From Bacteroidia bacterium (lineage in GTDB: Bacteria; Bacteroidota; Bacteroidia; Bacteroidales; Prolixibacteraceae): 64,000 nt of DNA. The notes under the pieces are model-generated. The model was not told the DNA's origin, made no database searches, and saw only the letters and a program-made list of their open reading frames with translations. The stretch spans positions 1 through 64,000 of the forward strand of contig JANYKW010000046.1 of the NCBI GenBank assembly GCA_025358025.1, written 5' to 3'. The position numbers and the translations under genes were made by a program. Positions 1 through 8,478 of this stretch are shown here, piece by piece (the stretch's first letter is position 1; each line of letters starts with the position of its first letter).

Positions 1-735
1 CTGTTACTTCAGGAACATATTATTAATGGGAATTACACCAATTTCAAGGCTGAGAAAAAATTATTGGGAACAAAGGAAGATGGTAATTACAAAAAGAAAT
101 TGAAGGAACTTGAGGCAAAATATAATTACACTTCGCAAGAATCTGTAGCTCAGCTTAAAAACTTTTTAATAAATTGCACAGACAGTTCAACCTATGATTA
201 TATTTCCCACCCGACGCTTGACCTTGCTATATTGAAATTTACAAATGTAAACCAAAATCGCTACGCTTCTTGCGCTACATTTCTGAAAGACAGTACCCAA
301 CTCAAGCAAGGAAAATCGCTGTGCAGGTATGGGTTTCCTTTTGCTGAATTTACCAATTTTCAACATGACCTGATCAACGATGAGATTATGTTCACCAATA
401 CCGGGAATATGGGTTCTCCCCCATTTCCCATTGACGGCATCTTAACAAGGCATGTAAGTGACGGACAAAATATTGTTGGACTTGAAATAAGCACTCCGGG
501 ACTCAGAGGACAGAGCGGAGGACCATTATTTGATACAAATGGAATCGTTTGCGGTATGCAATCAATTACAGTGCAATATCATATGGGATTTGATGAACAA
601 AAAGTTGAGATCTTCAGTAAGGGGAAAAAATCAAATACGATCAATCACTCATTTTTAAATGTTGGAAGGTGCATTCATGCGGATGCAATTAAAGAATTTT
701 TAAGACTTCATGATATAAAATTTTACGAACAATAA
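1..735 (+). CDS. Trypsin-like serine protease, C-terminal part (5' end off window)
   Basis: The reading frame is open from base 1 to the TAA at 733-735, so the start and probably the catalytic histidine lie upstream of the window. The visible 244 residues contain a DLAIL segment near residue 74, which matches the active-site aspartate region of HtrA/trypsin-fold proteases. A GQSGGPLF motif near residues 171-178 holds the nucleophilic serine, and a glycine-rich strand (GIVCGMQS) follows it. No PDZ domain or membrane segment is visible after the protease fold, unlike DegP-type proteins. Known for the family: hydrolysis of misfolded or regulatory proteins. The substrate cannot be inferred. It ends 98 bp before the preferred RsmH start and may be cotranscribed with it. 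Confidence 0.75.
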   Translation: MLLQEHIINGNYTNFKAEKKLLGTKEDGNYKKKLKELEAKYNYTSQESVAQLKNFLINCTDSSTYDYISHPTLDLAILKFTNVNQNRYASCATFLKDSTQLKQGKSLCRYGFPFAEFTNFQHDLINDEIMFTNTGNMGSPPFPIDGILTRHVSDGQNIVGLEISTPGLRGQSGGPLFDTNGIVCGMQSITVQYHMGFDEQKVEIFSKGKKSNTINHSFLNVGRCIHADAIKEFLRLHDIKFYEQ

Positions 736-833
736 AGGTGAAGTGAAAACGATTGTCAGTAACTTCTGTAGCCGATTCCTGCGTGAGCAATAATCGCGAA
801 GCAGGGAGCCTTCAAATTGCTACTTTTACAACC

Positions 834-1883
834 ATGGAAGATCACGATCCCAAAAATGTAAGACGTATAAGATACAAAGGCACCCATCCCAAAGTATTTC
901 AGGAAAAATACAAAGAGCTGAATCCGGACCGGTACAAGGAGGATATTGCCAAAGTGATAGAACAGGGCCGCACACCTGCCGGCATGCACCGGTCTGTTTG
1001 TGTGGACGAAATACTGGAGATTCTGCAGATAGTTCCGGGACAAACAGGACTGGACGCTACACTGGGCTATGGCGGTCATAGTTTGGAGATGGCGAAATGT
1101 CTGCTCCCCGGAGGACGACTCTATGCCATAGATGTTGATCCCTATGAATTGCCTCGAACCAGGGATCGTATGGCTTCCCTTGGCTTTGGTCCTGAAGTGA
1201 TCGTGATCCGAAAAATGAATTTTGCAACAATCGATCAAATAGTCTGTGAAACAGGTCCTTTAAACTTTGTTTTAGCGGATCTGGGTGTCTCCTCGATGCA
1301 GATAGATAATCCTGAAAGAGGATTCTCCTTTAAGGTTGAAGGTCCGTTAGACCTTCGACTAAACCCAAAGACCGGAAAATCTGCTGCGACCCTGCTGAAA
1401 ACCATTTCACAGACCGAATTGGAAAGAATTCTCGTCACAAATGCAGATGAACCTTATTACCAATCCATTGCAGAAGCAGTTGTGGTTGAAATATCAAAAG
1501 GCAATGATATTTCAACCACAACCCGGTTACGGGAGATCATAGGGAAAGCACTGGAATTTCTTCCACATGATACGCGCAGGGAGGAAAGTAAAAAAGCATG
1601 CCAACGCTGTTTCCAGGCTTTGCGGATAGAGGTGAATGATGAATATTCCGTTTTGGATCAGTTTCTGGATAAACTTCCCGATGCACTTGCTCCGGGTGGA
1701 CGGGTGGCAATATTGTCATTCCATTCAGGAGAAGACAGGCGAGTAAAGAAGTCATTTCAGTATAATTTTCGTGAAGGCATTTATGGTGCGGTGGCCCCTG
1801 ATCCGATCCGGGCATCCGCTCTGGAGTGCAATACAAATCCCAGGGCACGTTCTGCCAAATTAAGATGGGCAATCAAGGCATAA
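834..1883 (+). CDS. rsmH: 16S rRNA (cytosine-1402-N4)-methyltransferase RsmH, long form
   Basis: Predicted SAM-dependent methyltransferase that modifies C1402 in the decoding centre of 16S rRNA. Family signatures are clear: a SAM loop DATLGYGGHS, then DLGVSSMQIDNPERGFSF, the segment GPLDLRLNP, and SFHSGEDRRVK near the C terminus. I chose the ATG at 834 because the frame before it (a TTG at 753 is possible) looks non-conserved. At 349 residues it is longer than usual RsmH (about 300). About 50 basic residues precede the usual N terminus, including RRIRYKGTHP. It is not in a dcw cell-division cluster, where rsmH normally sits beside ftsL/ftsI, so it may be a second RsmH-type enzyme. Family assignment is firm; the exact target base is inferred. 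Confidence 0.88.
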   Translation: MEDHDPKNVRRIRYKGTHPKVFQEKYKELNPDRYKEDIAKVIEQGRTPAGMHRSVCVDEILEILQIVPGQTGLDATLGYGGHSLEMAKCLLPGGRLYAIDVDPYELPRTRDRMASLGFGPEVIVIRKMNFATIDQIVCETGPLNFVLADLGVSSMQIDNPERGFSFKVEGPLDLRLNPKTGKSAATLLKTISQTELERILVTNADEPYYQSIAEAVVVEISKGNDISTTTRLREIIGKALEFLPHDTRREESKKACQRCFQALRIEVNDEYSVLDQFLDKLPDALAPGGRVAILSFHSGEDRRVKKSFQYNFREGIYGAVAPDPIRASALECNTNPRARSAKLRWAIKA

Positions 1884-1945
1884 TCACGCTCAATTGACGG
1901 GAAGACAATGAATCATCCCGTCTGTTGACAAAAAAATAGTCTCCT

Positions 1946-2578
1946 ATGAACGAATTAACTACTTACGGACTCCTCTGTCTCACCTCCTTTTTTACCCTGA
2001 TCAACCCGATTGGAACCATGCCAATCTTCATGACCATGACCTCCGAACTGGATGTTGCAAACCGCAACCATACGGCAAAGAAGGCTTCCCTGGTAGCCTT
2101 TGCAACCATTTTGTTTTTTGCTTTTTCAGGTCAGCTGCTCTTTAAATTCTTTGGTATATCTGTTAACAGCTTTAAGATTGTGGGAGGTGTAATTTTCTTC
2201 ATCATGGGGATGGATATGTTGCAGGCCAGGCTCAGCCAGGTGAAAATCAAGGATTCAGAGATAAAAAGCTATGTAAACGATATCTCCATTACACCCCTGG
2301 CCATTCCGATGATCTGCGGTCCGGGGGCAATCACCAACTCCATCGTTCTAATGGAGAAAGCCACTACCCCGGAGATGAAAATTATCCTGCTTGCCAGCAT
2401 CTCCGTAGTTGTGCTGCTGACCTATTTAATATTATTAAGTTCGTCAAAGATCATCAAACTGCTCGGAGAGACAGGAAACAATGTGCTGATGAGGCTGATG
2501 GGATTGATCGTGATGGTAATTGCCGTAGAATTCTTCTTCAGCGGATTAAAACCAATTGTTACAGATATGCTAAAATGA
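1946..2578 (+). CDS. MarC/UPF0056 family integral membrane protein
   Basis: A 210-residue, very hydrophobic protein with about six predicted transmembrane segments spread over its length. The N terminus contains SFFTLINPIGTMPIF, typical of the MarC/YchE/YhgN family, and a second conserved Pro-rich segment (ITPLAIPMICGPGAI) sits near the middle. The family lies in the inner membrane and its transported substrate is not established; an early link of MarC to multiple antibiotic resistance was not upheld. The ATG at 1946 lies 62 bp after rsmH on the same strand. Transcription probably ends at the hairpin at 2581-2611, between this gene and the convergent acyltransferase. Confidence 0.88.
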   Translation: MNELTTYGLLCLTSFFTLINPIGTMPIFMTMTSELDVANRNHTAKKASLVAFATILFFAFSGQLLFKFFGISVNSFKIVGGVIFFIMGMDMLQARLSQVKIKDSEIKSYVNDISITPLAIPMICGPGAITNSIVLMEKATTPEMKIILLASISVVVLLTYLILLSSSKIIKLLGETGNNVLMRLMGLIVMVIAVEFFFSGLKPIVTDMLK

Positions 2579-2580
2579 CG

Positions 2581-2611
2581 CAACATGGACAATGGATCAT
2601 TGTTCATGTTG
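2581..2611. terminator. Hairpin between convergent genes
   Basis: Two 14-base arms (2581-2594 and 2598-2611) pair completely, with a single G-U wobble, around a GAT loop. It starts 2 bases after the MarC stop codon. The following bases are AT-rich without a long T run, so it is a plausible, possibly bidirectional terminator rather than a textbook one. Confidence 0.55.
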
Positions 2612-2704
2612 TATTATACTGAATGAGTTAACTTTTCCATTGGTGGTATACTTCAATAAATTGTACCCTGAACCGCAAGCAGCCTTCCTGGGATGAAATG
2701 TATT

Positions 2705-4033
2705 TTATAGGTTCTTTCTAAAGATCTCCAGAATAGAAAATTGCAGACTGCATAACCGGCTAAAAATTCTTTTGCCAAAGATCCTGAGTCTGATTATCTG
2801 AATCAAATCATTGTCGGACTTCAACAGTTTGTATGCCCATTTCCCGGAAAATGGCATGGTAATCAAACCTGCCAGTGCAACAAGAAAAGAACCGGTCAAC
2901 GTCCATAAAACAACACTTTCCAACAGATAGCATAGTGGAAATAGTACCAACCCGGTTGCAAAATTAAACGAACTGGTAAATGCCTTATCTTTAAGCTTCC
3001 TGGTAAGAAATAATCTTGGAATCAGGTATGGAATAAAATTAAAGAGAAGTCCAATGACCAATACAGGGGTTGATAAAAGGGCAAAAACAATCCAGCCTGT
3101 CAGCTTTTGAAAGGAGGTATCCACAGCTTTTGAAATCTGCCTGTAATTAAATCCTGCTTTTTGAATTTCCCGTGTGTAGGTTTTTGTTAGCGCCAGCAGT
3201 TCAATAAATACTACGGGCTTTTCAACTTCCAGTTGCTCAATTTTGGCTATCAGTTCCTGTTCTGCCCTGAAAAGTTGCATAACCGGATTTGAATCGAAAA
3301 CTTGATGTTTGGAATACTCCTCCCCGGCAATTAACCTGAAATTTTCGTAATCCTGATAGAATGCCTCACTATTGATCTGCATCACGAGAGGTTGCAGCTT
3401 ATCATGAATCTCATCGCGCAAGGAGATCAAGGCATTTTGGCTATTTTCTGCATATCGCTCTTTATAGCTATCAATATCAATGGGCTCACCATATCGCACA
3501 ATCAATGTTCTGTTAAAATTCCAGTAATGATCATAAAATATCCCGACCGGAATAATCTGCAAATCCAGTTCAAAATTGTTCTTTTCTTCAGCTTCAAGGG
3601 CAATTCGTGGTATTGCTTTCTTGTGTTGCAACATCTGTCTTTTTCCTGAATGGGCAGCCTCTGGAAATAAAGCAACAGAAAGCTTATCTTCAAGCACTTG
3701 TGTAACCTGCTTAAAAATTTCCTCGTTATTGGAAAGGCTGTCTTTTCCATCCCGGATACGGTATATCGGGATCATCTTCAAAAATTTCAATGCAGGACGT
3801 GCTGCCCAGTTTTTAAAAATATCGGCCCGCGTCAGCCAAAGCGTTTGCAATGGGTTGGTACAGACGAGGGCCAATGGATCCATCAGGGCATTCTGGTGGT
3901 TGGCAGCAAAGATTATAGGTTGATCTTTCGGAATATTTTCAAGACCTGTTACTACAACTTTGTTGTGAGTAAGCCAAAAGGCAAAACGCACATACACCCT
4001 CAAATTATCATATCCAGACGATCTTTTACTCAT
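2705..4033 (-). CDS. PlsC-type 1-acylglycerol-3-phosphate acyltransferase family protein
   Basis: A 442-residue membrane-associated acyltransferase, likely acting in phospholipid synthesis at the inner membrane. The PlsC core is at about residues 28-220: ANHQNALMDP at 44-53 is the catalytic block and LFPEAAHSGKR is the later phosphate-binding block. The histidine and aspartate in the catalytic block are separated by five residues rather than the usual four, which I verified from the codons. The C-terminal third carries hydrophobic segments (roughly residues 310-400) beyond the catalytic domain. The ATG at 4033 is the natural start. It is convergent with marC. Specificity between glycerol-3-phosphate and lysophosphatidate is unknown. 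Confidence 0.82.
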   Translation of the reverse strand: MSKRSSGYDNLRVYVRFAFWLTHNKVVVTGLENIPKDQPIIFAANHQNALMDPLALVCTNPLQTLWLTRADIFKNWAARPALKFLKMIPIYRIRDGKDSLSNNEEIFKQVTQVLEDKLSVALFPEAAHSGKRQMLQHKKAIPRIALEAEEKNNFELDLQIIPVGIFYDHYWNFNRTLIVRYGEPIDIDSYKERYAENSQNALISLRDEIHDKLQPLVMQINSEAFYQDYENFRLIAGEEYSKHQVFDSNPVMQLFRAEQELIAKIEQLEVEKPVVFIELLALTKTYTREIQKAGFNYRQISKAVDTSFQKLTGWIVFALLSTPVLVIGLLFNFIPYLIPRLFLTRKLKDKAFTSSFNFATGLVLFPLCYLLESVVLWTLTGSFLVALAGLITMPFSGKWAYKLLKSDNDLIQIIRLRIFGKRIFSRLCSLQFSILEIFRKNL

Positions 4034-4107
4034 AATTATGCTATATCAATTCTCCTGTACCTGTATCAGGATACAGCCAAACAGCTGATTTTGAATCAGA
4101 TTCTTCA

Positions 4108-5568
4108 TTAAATTTTCAAATTCCAGCCTTCACGGTAGTTTGTACGAACCAACGCTGCTGCAAACTGTTTTGCATTCAGTTCGATTTTCTTTGGTTCTGC
4201 TCCCGGAATTCCGTTGGTGACTGTAATTTTATCGTCATCAGAAAGATTGGTAAAGGTCATGTTTTCACCATCCCATTTCAGTTTTTTCCTCAATCCCTGC
4301 ATCCGGACGGCAAGGTTACCCATCACCACCATTTCGTTTAGTGGACATGCATATTCGAAATTTGAAGCCGGCAATATCCGGTTTTCAGGTGATTCCTTGC
4401 AGGCACGAACCCAATCCATTTCATGACTGCCAATGACTCTGCGAACTGTTTTAGGTGGTTTGACCAATTTAGAAAATTTTTCTTCTGGCAAAAGTTTATA
4501 ATTACTCCCGTAATTACCACAGACCAGTTTACCTTTAGAGCCATGGAAAATAACGCCATTCTTTCCTTGTCCCAGCTCAATTCCATCCGGCAAACCTTCA
4601 GGTCTGGAAGGCAACAAGCCACCATCATACCAGGTCACATTAACAGCGGGCATTAGCAATTTGCCAACTTTTTCCCTTGCAGGAAAATCATACCTGATTA
4701 ATGAAGAATTTGGGGCGCTTTCGTTGTTAAAAGCAGAAGAAGATGCTTCAACAGAAGTTGGATGTCCTAATTTCAATGCTGCATTAACAACATCAAGTAC
4801 ATGGCATGCCATATCGCCCAGCGCGCCGGTTCCAAAATCCCACCAGCCTCTCCAATTCCATGGATGGTAGGCAGTATGGTATGGGCGCATAACTGCAGGA
4901 CCAATAAAAAGATCCCAATTGATACTGTCAGGCAGCCACATTCCCTGTGCCGGCCGTGTCAGACCCTGCGGCCAGATCGGACGATCAGTCCAGGCGTCAA
5001 CCTGATAAACTTCTCCAATGGCACCACTCCAAATTAGTTCGCATACTTCCGCTACCGTATCGCTGCTGTGCCCTTCATTGCCCATTTGTGTAACAACCTT
5101 GTATTTCCGGGATGCTTCAAGTAAAATCCTTGATTCGTAAACCGTGTGCGTAAGCGGTTTTTGGACATATACATGTTTTCCAGCCTGCATGGCAGACAAC
5201 GCACAAACTGCATGGGTATGATCAGGTGTTGCAATCAAAATTGCATCAATATCCTTGTGCATCTCTTCCAGCATAATCCTGTAGTCCTTGTATTGTTTTG
5301 CATCCGGATACTGGTTAAAAGTCTTTGCCGCATAAATCCAGTCAATGTCGCACAATGCAACGATATTCTCAGAGCTCATATTTCTAAGGTTAACCTGACC
5401 TTTCCCTCCAACTCCGATTCCAGCAATATGAAGTTTATCGCTGGGGGCTTTGTGTCCCAATCCGCCGACAACCTGGCTGGGCAAAATGGAAAATCCGGCA
5501 GCTGATGCAGCTGAAGTACCAATAAATCCGCGTCGTGAAAAGTTTTTGGGTGTTTCCATGTTTTTCAA
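4108..5568 (-). CDS. Tat-exported Gfo/Idh/MocA family oxidoreductase
   Basis: A 486-residue NAD(P)-dependent oxidoreductase-family protein. The N terminus has a twin-arginine signal (NFSRRGFIGTSAASAAGF), suggesting export folded with cofactor. A Rossmann fold follows (GIGVGGKGQVNLRN) and then the family's EKP motif region, here read as VQKPLTH, so the usual glutamate is glutamine. Family members act on sugars, inositols and glycosides, and Tat-exported members are abundant in Bacteroidota and Planctomycetes. No glycoside hydrolase or TonB-dependent receptor lies beside it, so the substrate is not indicated by context. If an AT-rich start is used, the signal peptide position fixes the ATG within the first four residues (MKNMETPKN). 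Confidence 0.82.
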   Translation of the reverse strand: MKNMETPKNFSRRGFIGTSAASAAGFSILPSQVVGGLGHKAPSDKLHIAGIGVGGKGQVNLRNMSSENIVALCDIDWIYAAKTFNQYPDAKQYKDYRIMLEEMHKDIDAILIATPDHTHAVCALSAMQAGKHVYVQKPLTHTVYESRILLEASRKYKVVTQMGNEGHSSDTVAEVCELIWSGAIGEVYQVDAWTDRPIWPQGLTRPAQGMWLPDSINWDLFIGPAVMRPYHTAYHPWNWRGWWDFGTGALGDMACHVLDVVNAALKLGHPTSVEASSSAFNNESAPNSSLIRYDFPAREKVGKLLMPAVNVTWYDGGLLPSRPEGLPDGIELGQGKNGVIFHGSKGKLVCGNYGSNYKLLPEEKFSKLVKPPKTVRRVIGSHEMDWVRACKESPENRILPASNFEYACPLNEMVVMGNLAVRMQGLRKKLKWDGENMTFTNLSDDDKITVTNGIPGAEPKKIELNAKQFAAALVRTNYREGWNLKI

Positions 5569-5606
5569 TTGTTTAGTTATTAATGTTCAAACAGGTGAGT
5601 CAGTGA

Positions 5607-6905
5607 CTATGGGAGAACTTCAGCGACGACAAATGTACTGCCACCTACAAAAATAAGATCATCCTTGTCTGCATACATTTTTGCATCAAGCAATGCAGAT
5701 GCAACATCTTCATATGCCGCCCCGTTAAGTCCGAAAAAAGTGGCCATCTGCATCAGCTGATGTTCAGACAAAGCCCTTTGGATGGAGGCCTTGGTAAAAT
5801 AGTAAACTGCCTCTTTTGGAAGCAAAGCCAATACGCCAGCAATATCCTTGTCATTGACCATTCCGATCACAAAATGAAGCTTTTTGAAAGGAATCTGCTT
5901 CAACTGCAATACAACCTCTCTGATTCCCGCTTCGTTATGAGCGGTATCACAGATAATTCTGGGATTCGCACCAATGGTTTGCCATCGGCCTGATAATCCC
6001 GTTAAACCTGTAACATTTTCCAGTCCGCTCCTGATATTTGATTCTGAAATTTTCCATCCCATTTTCTGCAATTCGAGCACTGCGCAAAGCAAGGTGCAGA
6101 TATTTTTTGTCTGATACTTGCCCAAAAGGTCTAGCCGGAGGCTTTCGAAGAGAATCACATCCTTATTTCTAATGGTTAAAAGCTGTTTTTGATCAGTTGA
6201 AAGAAAAGAATAGGAGGAATTGAGTATTTGATCTGCAAAAAGAACCGAAGCATGATTTTCTTTTGCCTTTCCTTCAAAGATCATGGAGGTCTGGGGATTT
6301 GTCTCCCCTATGACCACCGGGACAGCATGTTTAATAATACCGGCCTTTTCCAGGGCAATTTTTCCCAATGAATCACCCAGTAACGCAGTATGATCCAGAC
6401 TTATATTGGTGATTACGGATAGTTCAGGGGTAATAATATTGGTTGAATCAAGTCTGCCTCCCAGGCCCACTTCTACAACAGCAATATCCACAGATTGTAA
6501 TGCAAAATATTTAAAAGCCATCATCACAGTTAATTCAAAAAAAGAGGGCTCCAGATCAATGGTTTTGTTCTTTTCTAAAAACTGAAGGACAAAATCAACG
6601 ACATAAGATTCAGGAATCATCTCTCCGTTTACCTTGATTCGCTCACGAAAATCCTTTAGATGCGGAGAGGTGTACAGCGCCGTTTTGTAACCTGCCTCTT
6701 GCAGAATGGCAGCCAGCATGTGGGAAACCGAACCTTTTCCATTGGTACCTGCAATATGAATGGAACGAAAATTATGGTGAGGACAACCGAACATTTGGTC
6801 AAGAACCAGCGTATTCTCAAGGCTTCCCTTATAAGCTGCAGGCCCGTTTCTCTGGTAATAAGGTAAATGTTCGTACAAATATTCGAGTACCTTTTCGTAA
6901 TCCAT
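5607..6905 (-). CDS. folC: Bifunctional folylpolyglutamate synthase/dihydrofolate synthase
   Basis: Cytosolic ATP-dependent ligase of the Mur ligase superfamily that adds glutamate to dihydropteroate or folates. The P-loop GTNGKGSVSHML lies near residues 50-61 and is followed by the typical region YTSPHLKDFRERI. The central ATPase signature (VVEVGLGGRLDSTN) and a C-terminal segment with CDTAHNEAG complete the fold. I place the start at the ATG at 6905, giving 432 residues, because the eleven in-frame residues before it do not resemble the family N terminus (MDYEKVLEYLYEHLP). It follows the oxidoreductase's upstream side on the same strand, with only 38 bp between the two genes. Confidence 0.93.
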   Translation of the reverse strand: MDYEKVLEYLYEHLPYYQRNGPAAYKGSLENTLVLDQMFGCPHHNFRSIHIAGTNGKGSVSHMLAAILQEAGYKTALYTSPHLKDFRERIKVNGEMIPESYVVDFVLQFLEKNKTIDLEPSFFELTVMMAFKYFALQSVDIAVVEVGLGGRLDSTNIITPELSVITNISLDHTALLGDSLGKIALEKAGIIKHAVPVVIGETNPQTSMIFEGKAKENHASVLFADQILNSSYSFLSTDQKQLLTIRNKDVILFESLRLDLLGKYQTKNICTLLCAVLELQKMGWKISESNIRSGLENVTGLTGLSGRWQTIGANPRIICDTAHNEAGIREVVLQLKQIPFKKLHFVIGMVNDKDIAGVLALLPKEAVYYFTKASIQRALSEHQLMQMATFFGLNGAAYEDVASALLDAKMYADKDDLIFVGGSTFVVAEVLP

Positions 6906-7109
6906 CCTTAAAACTTTACTAACAAATTGTAGATACAAAGATGTAAAAAACCTTTGGCTAAAACTATCACAGCATCGTTTTAATGTTATCTTTAAGCGTC
7001 ACACAGAAGTAAGATGCTCAGTCTGAACTGATACCATTGCAACAAAATATTTGTGCCGGTTGTTCCATGCTGAGTGCCTGAAAACGTTTTAATTAGCACC
7101 ATCCATACC

Positions 7110-8432
7110 ATGAAGCGACCAAAAACATTTATTCTTGATACCAATGTTATTTTGCACGACAGTGAGTGTATTTACAACTTTGAAGACAACGATGTAGTTA
7201 TTCCTATTACCGTCCTGGAAGAGTTGGATAAATTTAAGAGGGGTGATGATCAAATAAATTTTCAGGCCAGACAGTTTGTCCGGATACTGGATGAAATAAT
7301 TGGGAAAAGACCTATTGACAAGGGAATCCAACTGGGGCAAAGCAAAGGAAAACTTTACATAGAACTTGGAAAACCTTATTCTGAGCAACTCAAGGCCTCC
7401 TTTCGTGAAGACATTCCGGATCACCGCATTCTCGCCATTTCAGAGTTTTTACGTGACAAGCACACAACACGCAAGGTGGTCCTCGTAAGTAAAGATGTAA
7501 ATCTCCGGATAAAAGCCAAATCCCTTCATATTGAGGCAGAGGATTATAAAAACGATAAGATCGAGGATATTGAAGTCTTGTATCAGGGAATCCGTGAAAT
7601 TAAAGATTTTGATGACCCACTGATTGCAAAACTGTATGAGAACAATTTTCTTTCTGTTGATGAGTCGGGAATTGAAAAAAAGCCATTTCCGAATGAATTC
7701 TTTATTCTAAAAAGTCCTAACGCGAGTGTTTTGGCACACTATAACGTATTTCGCTCAAGGCTGGAACGTGTTGACAAGAAAATTGCCTTTGGTATCAAAC
7801 CCCGCAATGCAGAGCAAACTTTTTCTTTGCAGGCACTTCTTGATCCTGAAATTAAACTGGTGAGTCTAACCGGAAAGGCAGGTACAGGAAAAACACTGCT
7901 GGCTCTTGCAGCTGCAATAGCCCAGCACAGTGTTTATGACCAGATCATGCTTGCTCGCCCCATTGTTGCTTTGAGCAACCGTGATATTGGATTTCTGCCA
8001 GGGGATGCAGAAGAAAAAGTCTCTCCTTACATGCAACCCCTTTTCGATAACCTTGCGGTTATCAAACGATGCTTCGACAATCACACCCACGAGTACCATG
8101 TGATTGAAGATTTGCAAAAGGACGATCGGCTGGTAATCTGTCCACTGGCTTTTATCCGCGGACGTAGTCTTTCAAACTGCTACTTTATCATCGATGAAGC
8201 ACAAAATCTCACCCCTCATGAGGTTAAAACCATCATAACCAGAGCTGGCGAAGGTACAAAGATGGTATTTACCGGTGATATTCAGCAAATTGACTCACCA
8301 TACCTTGATATGCAATCCAATGGATTGGCTTATTTGACAGACCGTATGAAAGGACAGGATATTTTTGCACATATCAACCTCCTCAAAGGTGAAAGAAGTT
8401 ATCTGGCTGAGCTGGCAAGCGACTTGTTGTAG
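7110..8432 (+). CDS. PhoH-family ATPase with N-terminal PIN domain (YlaK/PhoH2 type)
   Basis: A 440-residue two-domain cytosolic protein. The N-terminal PIN ribonuclease-like domain (about residues 1-140) begins KTFILDTNVILHD and contains further acidic residues. The C-terminal PhoH ATPase (about 240-440) has Walker A GKAGTGKTLL, Walker B FIIDEAQNLTP and the segment FTGDIQQIDSPY. PhoH2-type fusions are described as RNA helicase/ribonucleases. A GTG at 7074 is in frame, but the ATG at 7110 begins the conserved PIN sequence and is preferred. MtaB starts 46 bp downstream, so the two may form a transcription unit with the phosphatase gene after them. Confidence 0.92.
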   Translation: MKRPKTFILDTNVILHDSECIYNFEDNDVVIPITVLEELDKFKRGDDQINFQARQFVRILDEIIGKRPIDKGIQLGQSKGKLYIELGKPYSEQLKASFREDIPDHRILAISEFLRDKHTTRKVVLVSKDVNLRIKAKSLHIEAEDYKNDKIEDIEVLYQGIREIKDFDDPLIAKLYENNFLSVDESGIEKKPFPNEFFILKSPNASVLAHYNVFRSRLERVDKKIAFGIKPRNAEQTFSLQALLDPEIKLVSLTGKAGTGKTLLALAAAIAQHSVYDQIMLARPIVALSNRDIGFLPGDAEEKVSPYMQPLFDNLAVIKRCFDNHTHEYHVIEDLQKDDRLVICPLAFIRGRSLSNCYFIIDEAQNLTPHEVKTIITRAGEGTKMVFTGDIQQIDSPYLDMQSNGLAYLTDRMKGQDIFAHINLLKGERSYLAELASDLL

Positions 8433-8478
8433 ATTTTCGATTGGCAAATACGTACTTTAGCGGTCTTGATTGTTTAGA

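Noticed and set aside
753-833. RsmH starting at the upstream TTG
   Set aside because: The extra 27 residues lack conserved character, and an ATG at 834 begins the basic, family-like extension.
3698-4111. A 137-residue reading frame opposite the PlsC-type gene
   Set aside because: It lies antisense to a well-supported gene and has no family resemblance.
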